Notes under the pieces: generated by a model | What the model saw: the letters and a program-made list of their open reading frames with translations, nothing else | Databases searched by the model: none | What the model was told of the DNA's origin: nothing | Part shown: one piece after another, positions 46,148 through 54,220 of the stretch | How positions within the stretch are numbered: position 1 is the first letter of the stretch | Layout: each line of letters starts with the position of its first letter | NCBI GenBank assembly: GCA_963787045.1 | Contig: CAWBBR010000002.1 | Coordinates: 62,001-126,000 of the forward strand | Source of the DNA: DATJGR01 sp963787045 | Lineage (GTDB): Bacteria > Pseudomonadota > Gammaproteobacteria > Pseudomonadales > Azotimanducaceae | Length of the DNA stretch: 64,000 nt | Direction of reading: 5' to 3' | Made by a program: the position numbers and the translations under genes

Positions 46148-47650
46148 GTGCCGTCGAACAGTCGAGCCCGCACGTTCTGGCTCGCCGGTCTCGCCGGCGC
46201 GGCACTGCCGTTCGCATTGGCGCCGTTCGACCTGTGGCCGTTGTCTCTCGTGTCGGTCGCGGTGTTGTTTCGCGTACTCGATGAAGCGAAACCGTCGCGC
46301 GCCGCGGTGCTCGGCTGGGCATTCGGCGTCGGCAAATACGGTGTCGGTGCGTCGTGGATCTACGTCAGCATCCACGACTACGGCCCGGCGCCGGTCTGGC
46401 TCGCGGTATCGCTGGTCGCGCTGTTCGTCGTGGCGATGGCCTGGTTTCCGGCGGCGTTCACGTTCGCCTACGCGCGTTGGGTGCGCGGGCCGAACCGTTG
46501 GGTGAACGCGATCGGCTTCAGCGTGTGCTGGGTTGCGCTCGAGTGGACGCTGACGTGGTTCCTCACCGGATTTCCGTGGCTGTTCCTCGGCTATGCCCAA
46601 CTCGACAACCCATTGCGCCATTGGGCGCCCGTTGGCGGAGTGCTTGCCGTCAGCCTCGTGGCCGCGCTCAGCGCAACGATTGCGGTCGCGGGGATCGCGC
46701 GACATTCGACGCGCCGCGGTCTGACGATCGCCGCGATCGTGGCGGTGCTGCCGTGGCTCATCGGCGGCGGCCTCGGATACGTGCATTGGGTGGAACCCGC
46801 CACGCCGGGCACCGTCGCGCTGGTGCAAGGCGACATTCAGCAGGACGTCAAATGGCGACCTGAAAGCGTCGCGCCGATTCTGCAGCGCTACAGCACGCTG
46901 TCGGACCCGTATTGGCGGCGCGATCTGGTGATCTGGCCCGAAGCCTCGATCACGCTGTTCGAGCAGGAGGCGACGCCGTTCATCGAGGCAATGGCGGCGC
47001 GCGCTCAGCAGGGCGGCGCCGCGCTGGTGTTCGGCGTACCGGGTTACGAACGCATGCCGGATGGAAGCATCGCGTTTCGAAACATGGCGGCGGTCGTCGG
47101 CAACGGCAGCGGCCACTACATCAAGCGTCATCTGGTGCCGTTCGGCGAATACGTTCCACTCGAGGGGCTGCTGCGCGGCGTGATCGAGTTCTTCGATCTG
47201 CCGATGTCGCACGCCGAGTCCGGTCCGATTTCGCAACCGCTGTTGCAAGCCGGACATTGGAAGCTGGCCACCGCGATCTGTTACGAGGTGGTGTACCCGG
47301 ATCTGGTGCGTCGCGATGCGCGCGACGCCGACGTCATCGTGACGATCTCGAACGACTCGTGGTTCGGTCATTCGATCGGCCCGCACCAGCACCTGCAGAT
47401 GGTCCGCATGCGCGCGCTCGAGAACGGCCGCTATGTGCTGCGGGCGACCAACAACGGACTCACTGCAATCGTCGCGCCGACCGGTACGGTGGTATCGCAG
47501 GTGCCGCAGTTCGAACCGGTGGTGCTCGACGGCGTGTTCAGCGGCATGTCGGGCGTAACTCCGTACAGCAGGTTGGGCGATGTGCCGGTGCTGGTGGCGC
47601 TGGTGATCGGCCTGGGGATTTCGCTGTATTTCCGCCGCCGGCGCGCGTAA
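46148..47650 (+). CDS. lnt: Apolipoprotein N-acyltransferase
   Basis: Transfers the third acyl chain to the N-terminal cysteine of lipoproteins at the periplasmic face of the inner membrane. 500 residues, GTG start at 46148. Six or so N-terminal membrane segments (LAGLAGAALPFALAPFDLWPL onwards) and a nitrilase-type C-terminal domain with Glu in WPEASITLFEQEA, Lys in YIKRHLVPFGEYVPLEG and Cys in ATAICYEVVYPD, the catalytic triad. SNDSWFGHSIGPHQHLQMV is also conserved. A final membrane helix (LVALVIGLGISLYF) closes it. Confidence 0.95.
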   Translation: MPSNSRARTFWLAGLAGAALPFALAPFDLWPLSLVSVAVLFRVLDEAKPSRAAVLGWAFGVGKYGVGASWIYVSIHDYGPAPVWLAVSLVALFVVAMAWFPAAFTFAYARWVRGPNRWVNAIGFSVCWVALEWTLTWFLTGFPWLFLGYAQLDNPLRHWAPVGGVLAVSLVAALSATIAVAGIARHSTRRGLTIAAIVAVLPWLIGGGLGYVHWVEPATPGTVALVQGDIQQDVKWRPESVAPILQRYSTLSDPYWRRDLVIWPEASITLFEQEATPFIEAMAARAQQGGAALVFGVPGYERMPDGSIAFRNMAAVVGNGSGHYIKRHLVPFGEYVPLEGLLRGVIEFFDLPMSHAESGPISQPLLQAGHWKLATAICYEVVYPDLVRRDARDADVIVTISNDSWFGHSIGPHQHLQMVRMRALENGRYVLRATNNGLTAIVAPTGTVVSQVPQFEPVVLDGVFSGMSGVTPYSRLGDVPVLVALVIGLGISLYFRRRRA

Positions 47651-47744
47651 CGGCGAGCGCCCGCAGGCGCGTCGCTTGCGACGCGCCGGGTTGTCGTTTG
47701 CGGGCCAGTCGATTACCGTGCGCGGTTTCCCATACGCACGCACC

Positions 47745-50180
47745 ATGAGCAGCAACGCCGACCGTTACGACGCGCAAGCCATTGAAAGCAAATGGCAAGC
47801 GGAGTGGGCACGTCGCGGTACGAACACCTTCACCGAAGCGCAGATCCGCGACGCGAAGGAGCCGTTCTTCAACCTGATGATGTTCCCGTATCCGTCCGCT
47901 GAAGGGCTGCACATCGGCAACATCTATGCGTTCACCGGCGCCGACGTGCACGGCCGGTATTGGCGGTTGCGCGGCAAGACGGTATTCGAGCCGATCGGTT
48001 TCGACGCGTTCGGCATCCATTCGGAAAACTATGCGCTGAAGGTTCAGACGAATCCGAACGACCTGATCCCGCGCAACGTCGCGAACTTCACGCGCCAGTT
48101 GAAGCGCGTCGGCGGCATGTTCGACTGGAACCACACCGTCGATACGACGGCGCCCGAGTACTACAAGTGGACGCAGTGGATCTTCCTGCAGTTGCACCGG
48201 GGCGGGTTGGTCGAACGGCGCGACGGCGCCGTCAACTGGTGTCCGTCCTGTAAAACCGTGCTCGCCAACGAGCAGGTCATCGCCGGTTTGTGCGAGCGCT
48301 GCGATTCCGTGGTGGAACAGCGGCGTCTGCCGCAGTGGTACTTCAAGATCAGCCAGTACGCCGGCCGTTTGCTCGACAACATCGAAGCGCTCGACTGGTC
48401 CGATACCACGCGCAAGGCGCAAGCCAACTGGATCGGTCGCAGCGAGGGCGCAGAGGTCGATTTCGCGGTCGAGGGTTCGGCGGCTTCCGTTCGCGTCTTC
48501 ACGACCCGTCCCGACACGTTGTTCGGTGCCACTTATATGGTGCTCGCGCCGGAGCATCCGCTGGTCGATGCGGTAACGACGGGTGCGCAACGAGCGCAGG
48601 TCGATCGCTACCGCGACGAGGTGGCGAAGCGCGATGTCGTCGACCGGAAAAAGGTCGAGAAGGAAAAGAGCGGCGTATTCACGGGCGGTTACTGCATCAA
48701 TCCCGTGAACGACGCGCGCATTCCGATCTGGATCGCGGACTACGTGCTGATGGACTACGGCACCGGCGCGATCATGGCGGTGCCGGGCCACGACGAGCGC
48801 GACTTCGAGTTCGCACAGCGCTTCGGGTTGCCGATCGTGCGGGTGATCGCCGCCGCCGGTGAGAGTGCCGCCACGCCCTTGCAGGAGGCATATGCCGGCG
48901 ACGGTTCGCTGGTCAACTCGGGCCGCTTCGACGGTAAGAGCGTTGCCGACGGTAAGCGCGCCATTGTGGAGTGGTTGGCGCAACGAGGGGTCGGCGAGTC
49001 GAAGATCAACTATCGATTGCACGACTGGTGCGTATCGCGGCAGCGCTATTGGGGTCCGCCGATCCCGATCATCTATTGCGAGAAGCACGGCGCCGTGCCG
49101 GTTCCCGAGGCCGATCTGCCGGTGATTCTGCCTCGCGTCGAGGATTTCAAGCCGGACGATTCGGGCATCAGTCCGCTTGCGCGCGTGCGCGAGTGGTACG
49201 AAACGACCTGCCCGGAATGCGGCGGCCCCGCGCGCCGCGAGACCGACGTTTCGGACACGTTCCTCGACAGCGCCTGGTACTTCCTGCGCTATCCGAGCAG
49301 CGCTCGCGACGACGTCGCGTTCGACCCCGAGATCACGCGCAAGTGGTTGCCGGTGCATACGTACATCGGCGGCAACGAACACGCGGTGTTGCATCTCATG
49401 TACGCGCGCTTCGTCACGATGGCGCTCAAGGATCTCGGGCTCATCGACTTCGAAGAGCCGTTCGCCAAGTTCCGGGCGCACGGTCTCATCATCAACGAAG
49501 GCGCGAAGATGTCGAAGAGCCGCGGCAACGTCGTCGTGCCGGATACGCTGATCGAGAAGTACGGCGCCGACACCGTGCGCCTGTACCTGATGTTCCTCGG
49601 CCCGTTCGAACAGGGCGGCGACTATCGCGATCAGGGCATCGTCGGCCCGAATGGATTTCTCACGCGGCTCTGGCAGAGCGTGCTGGAAGCGCAGGACGGC
49701 GCGCCGGATCCGAACGTCGAGAAGAAGCTGCACCAGACGATCCGTAAGGTCACCGAGCAGATTCCGAATCTCGGTTACAACACGTCGATTGCCGCGTTGA
49801 TGGAGTATCTCAACGTGGTGCGTGGCGGCGGGCGCACCGCGCGTCGCGCCGAAGTGGAACCGTTGGTGGTGTTGCTCGCGCCGTTCGCGCCGCACATCGC
49901 GGAAGAGTTGTACCAGCGGCTCGGCCACAACGGCGGCTTGTTCGACAGCGCGCGTTGGCCGGTGTTCGACGCGGCGAAAGCCGCTGAAGATTCAGTCGAG
50001 ATCGCCGTGCAGGTGAACGGCAAGCTGCGCGCGCGCGTCGTCGTTGCGGTTGGCGCGAGCGAGGCCGAGGTGAAATCGCAAGCGATGCAGTTGGAGAACG
50101 TCGCGCGACACGTGGACGGAAAGACCGTGCGCAAGCAGATCTACGTCGCCGGCAAATTGTTGAATCTGGTGGTCGGATGA
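47745..50180 (+). CDS. leuS: Leucyl-tRNA synthetase, atypical sequence type
   Basis: Charges tRNA-Leu; 811 residues from ATG 47745, about 50 shorter than the E. coli enzyme. Class I signatures: HIGN at residues 56-59 (PYPSAEGLHIGN) and KMSKS at 588-592. Zinc-type cysteines in WCPSCKTVLANEQV and CERCDSV. CP1 editing domain has TTRPDTLFGATYM and GTGAIMAVPGHDERDFEFA, so proofreading should be intact. Instead of the usual GWDAFGLPAEN of proteobacterial LeuRS it has GFDAFGIHSENYALK (residues 85-99) and YAFTGADVHGRYWRLRG, which look like a different bacterial LeuRS lineage. Position between lnt and lptE is the normal one. Confidence 0.95.
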   Translation: MSSNADRYDAQAIESKWQAEWARRGTNTFTEAQIRDAKEPFFNLMMFPYPSAEGLHIGNIYAFTGADVHGRYWRLRGKTVFEPIGFDAFGIHSENYALKVQTNPNDLIPRNVANFTRQLKRVGGMFDWNHTVDTTAPEYYKWTQWIFLQLHRGGLVERRDGAVNWCPSCKTVLANEQVIAGLCERCDSVVEQRRLPQWYFKISQYAGRLLDNIEALDWSDTTRKAQANWIGRSEGAEVDFAVEGSAASVRVFTTRPDTLFGATYMVLAPEHPLVDAVTTGAQRAQVDRYRDEVAKRDVVDRKKVEKEKSGVFTGGYCINPVNDARIPIWIADYVLMDYGTGAIMAVPGHDERDFEFAQRFGLPIVRVIAAAGESAATPLQEAYAGDGSLVNSGRFDGKSVADGKRAIVEWLAQRGVGESKINYRLHDWCVSRQRYWGPPIPIIYCEKHGAVPVPEADLPVILPRVEDFKPDDSGISPLARVREWYETTCPECGGPARRETDVSDTFLDSAWYFLRYPSSARDDVAFDPEITRKWLPVHTYIGGNEHAVLHLMYARFVTMALKDLGLIDFEEPFAKFRAHGLIINEGAKMSKSRGNVVVPDTLIEKYGADTVRLYLMFLGPFEQGGDYRDQGIVGPNGFLTRLWQSVLEAQDGAPDPNVEKKLHQTIRKVTEQIPNLGYNTSIAALMEYLNVVRGGGRTARRAEVEPLVVLLAPFAPHIAEELYQRLGHNGGLFDSARWPVFDAAKAAEDSVEIAVQVNGKLRARVVVAVGASEAEVKSQAMQLENVARHVDGKTVRKQIYVAGKLLNLVVG

Positions 50181-50674
50181 TCCGCACCGCGCTGCTGCTT
50201 GCGGCGGGGCTGCTCGTCGGTTGCGGCTATCACCTGCGCGGTGCGAGCGTGCAGATGTCGATCCCATCCGCTTACGTCAGCGGCGCGGAGGGCGTCGAAA
50301 TCACAGCGGACCTTGGGCGCGCGCTGCGCCAGTCCGGTGTGCAGTTACTCGACGCATCCGCCAACGCGGCGGTGGTCATCAGTCTGATGCAGCAGACGCA
50401 GGCCACGCGCACGCTGTCGTATACCGATCGAGCCACCACCGCGGAATCGCAGCTCGAACTCGCGGTCCGCTTCAAGATCGTCGGTGCCGAGGATCGGCAG
50501 CTCGTACCGGAGCGCTGGGCGCGGGCGACGCGGACCTATCTCGTCGACACCAACAACCTGGTCGGCAGCAACCAGCAGCAGCAACTCATGGACACGGAGC
50601 TCAAAGGCGACGTCGTCCAGCAGATCATGCGCAGCGTCGGCGCCGCCGGTCGCCAGTTGCAGACCGTGCACTGA
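50177..50674 (+). CDS. lptE: LPS-assembly lipoprotein LptE
   Basis: 165 residues. Lipoprotein signal with lipobox LLVGCGYHLRG (Cys16), the GYHLRG start of mature LptE. Outer-membrane lipoprotein that plugs LptD during LPS insertion. ATG at 50177 overlaps the leuS stop (ATGA), and its stop overlaps the holA start (TGATG). Weakly conserved family; assignment rests on lipobox, length and operon position. Confidence 0.92.
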   Translation: MIRTALLLAAGLLVGCGYHLRGASVQMSIPSAYVSGAEGVEITADLGRALRQSGVQLLDASANAAVVISLMQQTQATRTLSYTDRATTAESQLELAVRFKIVGAEDRQLVPERWARATRTYLVDTNNLVGSNQQQQLMDTELKGDVVQQIMRSVGAAGRQLQTVH

Positions 50675-51666
50675 TGCCGCTGCGCCCGCAGGACCTGGCG
50701 CGCGATCTCGAACGCGGCCTGAAGCCGGTCTATCTCGTTTCGGGTGACGAGCTGCTGCTGGTGCAGGAAGCGTGCGACCAGGTCATCGCGGCGGCGCGCG
50801 GCAACGGCTTCGACGAACGCGCGCTGATCCAGGTCGAGACCGGGTTTCGATGGCATGAGCTGACGGAACAGGCGAACACGATGTCGCTGTTCGCCCAGCG
50901 CCGGTTACTCGACGTACGCGTACCGGCGAAACATTTCGACAAAGACGCAGTGGAGACACTGCTCGCCTATCTCGCGAATCCACCGCAGGACACGCTGCTG
51001 TTGCTGCGCACCGAGCGGCTCGATACGCGTCAGCGCAGCGCCGCGTGGTTCAAGAAGATCGAGTCGGTCGGCGCCGTCGTGCTGGTATGGCCGATTGGTC
51101 CCAAAGAGCTGCCTGGCTGGCTCGCGCAAAGGGCGCGGCGCGTCGGGCTCGAAATCAGCAGCGACGCATTGAGTTTTCTCGCGAACAGCGTCGAGGGCAA
51201 TCTGTTGGCCGCCGCGCAGGAGATCGAGAAGCTCGCGCTATCGGGGCTCACGCAACCGATCACACTTGCGGCGTTGACCAGCGCGATCACCGACGCCGCG
51301 CATTACGACGCGTTCGACCTGGTCGATGCGGCGCTGGACGGAGAAGCGCGGCGAGTGCGACACATCGTATGGGTGCTGCGCGCGGAGGGTGTCGCAGTAC
51401 TGGCGGTGCTCGGATCGCTGACGGTTCAGCTGAGGCGATTCCTGAACGACGACGCTCGCGGACTGCCGCAGTCGAAGGAGCGTGCAATGCGCGCGGCGGC
51501 GAAGCGATTGCGCAAACGCGACATCGAAGATCTGATCGCACAGGCGGCGCGCATCGATCAGCAGGTGAAAGGCGCGGCACCGGGCGACCCGTGGCAGACG
51601 CTCGAGTACGTCGCACTGCGCATGGCTGGTGTTACCGATGTCGATTGGCTCGCGACGGCCTCGTAG
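50674..51666 (+). CDS. holA: DNA polymerase III subunit delta
   Basis: Clamp-loader subunit delta, 330 residues from ATG 50674. LKPVYLVSGDELLLVQEACDQV, FDERALIQVETGFRWHELTE, SLFAQRRLLDVRVP and LTERLDTRQRSAAWFKKIE-like sequence are typical; the C-terminal helical part contains HYDAFDLVDAALDGEARRVRHIVWVLRAEGVAVLAVL, shown as a YDAFDLVDAALDG block then LRAEGVA. Last gene of the miaB-to-holA block, followed at once by the convergent MTHFR-like gene with a six-base gap. Confidence 0.93.
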   Translation: MPLRPQDLARDLERGLKPVYLVSGDELLLVQEACDQVIAAARGNGFDERALIQVETGFRWHELTEQANTMSLFAQRRLLDVRVPAKHFDKDAVETLLAYLANPPQDTLLLLRTERLDTRQRSAAWFKKIESVGAVVLVWPIGPKELPGWLAQRARRVGLEISSDALSFLANSVEGNLLAAAQEIEKLALSGLTQPITLAALTSAITDAAHYDAFDLVDAALDGEARRVRHIVWVLRAEGVAVLAVLGSLTVQLRRFLNDDARGLPQSKERAMRAAAKRLRKRDIEDLIAQAARIDQQVKGAAPGDPWQTLEYVALRMAGVTDVDWLATAS

Positions 51667-51672
51667 TACGCC

Positions 51673-52413
51673 CTATCCAAAGCGCGCCGCGAGCGGTGCG
51701 AGATAGCGCTCGATATCGACCTTGATAGGCATCAGATACGCGTTGCCGCCGCGGTCGGCGATCTCCGACAGGAACCGCAATGCGAAACTCTGGTTCCAAT
51801 TCAGCGTCGGTACGAACTCCGATGGAAAGCGGACGCGATTGACCTGCTGCCAATAGCGTTGGCTGCGATCGGATACCACCGGACTCAGTCCCCAGAACGT
51901 CGTCGCGCCGTCCAGCGCCGCCGAGCAGCGATCGATGTCGCGCAGGTCGAACAGCGGTTGCGTGAAGAAGCCGCACGCGCCTGCCTCGCGCTTTTGCGCG
52001 ACGTTGCGCGCGAGCGCGACGTCGTCGGCATATCGATGCGGGTCGAGCGCGGCGTATACCGACAAGCCGCGCGCGCGAGTCGCCAGGACGCGAATCAACG
52101 CCGTCGGTTCGAAACCGCTCGCGGCGTCGGCTTTGTCGCCGGCGACGACGATGACCTCGTCGATGTCGCGAGCCGCAAGCATGTCGATCAACGACCCGAC
52201 CGACGACTCGTCGAAGTCGCACGCTCGAAGATGCGGAATGCGATGCGCGATCCGGCCGCGGATGTGGTGCACCGCGTCGGTACTGCGCAGATCGCAGTTC
52301 GGACGATCGGGAACGTTGACGGTGTCGATGCGCGGATACCGCGCCGCGATCAGCGAGAGCGCGGCATCCAGGTCTGCCGTGCTACGAGGGACGATTTCGA
52401 GAGACGTGCGCAT
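51673..52413 (-). CDS. Short methylenetetrahydrofolate reductase-like protein
   Basis: 246 residues, about 40-50 shorter than MetF. TIM-barrel features remain: VNVPDRPNCDLRSTDAVHHI, HLRACDFDESSVGSLIDML, VIVVAGDKADAASGFEPTALI (the MetF GD-x(n)-D region) and the flavin-proximal GACGFFTQPLFDL. The N-terminal Glu-containing strand of MetF (FEFFPPK) is seen only as SLEIVPRS with Glu present. It may be a MetF-like enzyme in a special C1 pathway rather than the housekeeping reductase. Confidence 0.75.
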   Translation of the reverse strand: MRTSLEIVPRSTADLDAALSLIAARYPRIDTVNVPDRPNCDLRSTDAVHHIRGRIAHRIPHLRACDFDESSVGSLIDMLAARDIDEVIVVAGDKADAASGFEPTALIRVLATRARGLSVYAALDPHRYADDVALARNVAQKREAGACGFFTQPLFDLRDIDRCSAALDGATTFWGLSPVVSDRSQRYWQQVNRVRFPSEFVPTLNWNQSFALRFLSEIADRGGNAYLMPIKVDIERYLAPLAARFG

Positions 52414-52528
52414 CGGGTACTCGCGGGAACCGTTGAAGGATTGCGAGCACCGAGTGTGCGGTGGCCGATTCGATCGGCAAAACCAATGGGCTCATCCGGA
52501 ACGTGAACGGCCCTCATGCGTCGGCGAA

Positions 52529-53077
52529 TCAGTTGATCTGCGTCTCGCTTTCGCGTCCGAGTTCGATCAGACGCAGCCGACCGTCGCCGACCGCGATGCG
52601 CGTGATCGAGCCATTGTCGGGGCGGAAGCAGACGAGGCGGTCGTCCGCCGTGGCCGCCCCGACCGCAACGTTGATCGCTACGTAGTGGCAGAACACGACG
52701 CTGTCTTCCTTGATGTCGAGCAACCGGTCGATGAGCGCCTGCCGCCAATGCTGGAGATCGCCGGGCAACGTGCGCCAGCGACCCTGCATGACGCCTCGCA
52801 ACCATTCGCCACGTTGCGCGAGATCGGCGGTCGGCGACGGAATCTCCGCGACGCGATGTTCGATGACCGCATCTACGCCCCAGCGTTGCGACAACGGAAT
52901 CGCCGTTTCGAGCGCTCGCGCAAGCGGACTCGAGTAAATCGCCAGCGGGCCGAGCGGCGCGAGGATCGACGCCGTATGAATGGCCTGCGTGCGGCCCAGC
53001 TCGTCGAGACCGGGATCGGCGTGACTATCGAAGCTGGCGGATGCGCGTCCGTGACGTACGAGGAAGAGGGTAGCCAT
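52529..53077 (-). CDS. Histidine phosphatase family protein
   Basis: 182 residues. Catalytic RHG motif with His in LFLVRHGRASAS (residues about 4-15), second His in VVFCHYVAINV, and IYSSPLARALETAIPL typical of the phosphoglycerate mutase-like branch. Substrate unknown; similar proteins include alpha-ribazole phosphatase (CobC) and SixA. It is divergent from cobS-like across about 95 bp, so a cobalamin link is possible but not shown. Lies upstream of the MTHFR-like gene on the same strand. Confidence 0.87.
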   Translation of the reverse strand: MATLFLVRHGRASASFDSHADPGLDELGRTQAIHTASILAPLGPLAIYSSPLARALETAIPLSQRWGVDAVIEHRVAEIPSPTADLAQRGEWLRGVMQGRWRTLPGDLQHWRQALIDRLLDIKEDSVVFCHYVAINVAVGAATADDRLVCFRPDNGSITRIAVGDGRLRLIELGRESETQIN

Positions 53078-53126
53078 GTCGTGTCTGTTCGAAGTTAGTG
53101 GTTAAATACGCGATTCGCTCGTAGAG

Positions 53127-53138
53127 CGGGACGTCCCG
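53127..53138. promoter_or_regulatory. Perfect 12-bp palindrome upstream of cobS-like gene
   Basis: CGGGACGTCCCG is a perfect inverted repeat between a weak extended -10 (TGGTTAAAT, 53099-53107) and the start of the AAA ATPase gene. It could bind a dimeric repressor. A 12-bp palindrome is expected by chance several times in a window of this size, so confidence is low. Confidence 0.3.
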
Positions 53139-53172
53139 ATCGCAGGCCGACGAGAGCCGTCGACGTCTGAAG

Positions 53173-54198
53173 TTGCAGTCTGAAGCAGTGGAAAAACCTA
53201 TGAAACCGCACGACTCCGGCTTGTCGCCGGACATGGTACCCGACAAGAAAGTCAGCGTCCGGGAGATCTTCGGTCTCGACCAGGACATGGAGTGTCCGGC
53301 ATTCCGCGAGCGCACCGCGTATGTGCCGGACATCGATCCGGCATATCGATTCAATCCGGAAACCACGCTGTCGATTCTGGCGGGCTTTGCATTCAACCGC
53401 CGCGTGATGATTCAGGGTTACCACGGCACCGGCAAGTCGACGCACATCGAGCAGGTCGCGGCACGACTGAACTGGCCGTGCATCCGCGTCAACCTCGACA
53501 GCCACATCAGCCGGATCGATCTCGTCGGGAAGGATGCGATCGTGGTGCAGGATGGTCAGCAGATCACCGAGTTCAAGGAAGGCATGCTGCCGTGGGCACT
53601 GCAGCACCCGACGGCGCTGGTGTTCGACGAATACGACGCGGGTCGGCCCGACGTCATGTTCGTCATCCAGCGCGTGCTCGAAGTCGAAGGCAAATTGACG
53701 TTGCTCGATCAGAACAAGGTCATCAGCCCGCACCCGGCGTTTCGTCTGTTCTCGACGACGAACACGATTGGACTCGGTGATACGACGGGGCTGTACCACG
53801 GCACGCAGCAGATCAACCAGGGTCAGATGGACCGCTGGAACATCGTCACGACGCTGAACTATCTGCCGCACGACGCGGAGGTCGAGATCGTGCTCAGCAA
53901 GGAGCCGAACTGGAAAACGGACAAAGGACGCCGGCAGATTTCGAACATGGTGTCGGTTGCCGATCTCACGCGACGCGGTTTCATCAACGGCGATCTGTCG
54001 GTGGTGATGTCGCCGCGAACGGTCATCACGTGGGCCGAGAACGCCGAGATCTTCAACGATCTCGCGTTCGCGTTCCGCGTGTCGTTCCTGAACAAGTGCG
54101 ACGAGCTGGAGCGTCCGATCGTCGCCGAGTACTACCAGCGTTGCATGGGAGAAGATCTCGGTGATGCCACACGCGGCATCACGCTGAAAGCCTCGTAG
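53173..54198 (+). CDS. cobS: CobS-like AAA+ ATPase (cobaltochelatase CobS family)
   Basis: 341 residues from TTG 53173 (332 from ATG 53200). N-terminal CobS block VSVREIFGLDQDMECPAF, then AAA+ core: Walker A GYHGTGKSTHIEQVAARL, FKEGMLPWALQHPTALVFDEYDAG (Walker B, DEYD) and sensor LFSTTNTIGLGDTTGLYHGT, QMDRWNIVTTL. In aerobic B12 synthesis CobS and CobT form the ATPase of cobaltochelatase with CobN. No cobN is near. CobS/CobT-like MoxR-VWA pairs can also act as chaperones, so the role may not be B12. CobT follows 22 bp later. Confidence 0.87.
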   Translation: MQSEAVEKPMKPHDSGLSPDMVPDKKVSVREIFGLDQDMECPAFRERTAYVPDIDPAYRFNPETTLSILAGFAFNRRVMIQGYHGTGKSTHIEQVAARLNWPCIRVNLDSHISRIDLVGKDAIVVQDGQQITEFKEGMLPWALQHPTALVFDEYDAGRPDVMFVIQRVLEVEGKLTLLDQNKVISPHPAFRLFSTTNTIGLGDTTGLYHGTQQINQGQMDRWNIVTTLNYLPHDAEVEIVLSKEPNWKTDKGRRQISNMVSVADLTRRGFINGDLSVVMSPRTVITWAENAEIFNDLAFAFRVSFLNKCDELERPIVAEYYQRCMGEDLGDATRGITLKAS

Positions 54199-54220
54199 TC
54201 GAGGTGATCGAGCAGCACCC

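Noticed and set aside
47538..49928. Long open frame on the minus strand across leuS
   Set aside because: It is antisense to a well-conserved gene and has arginine- and histidine-rich composition typical of GC-rich shadow frames; no family resemblance or ribosome site.
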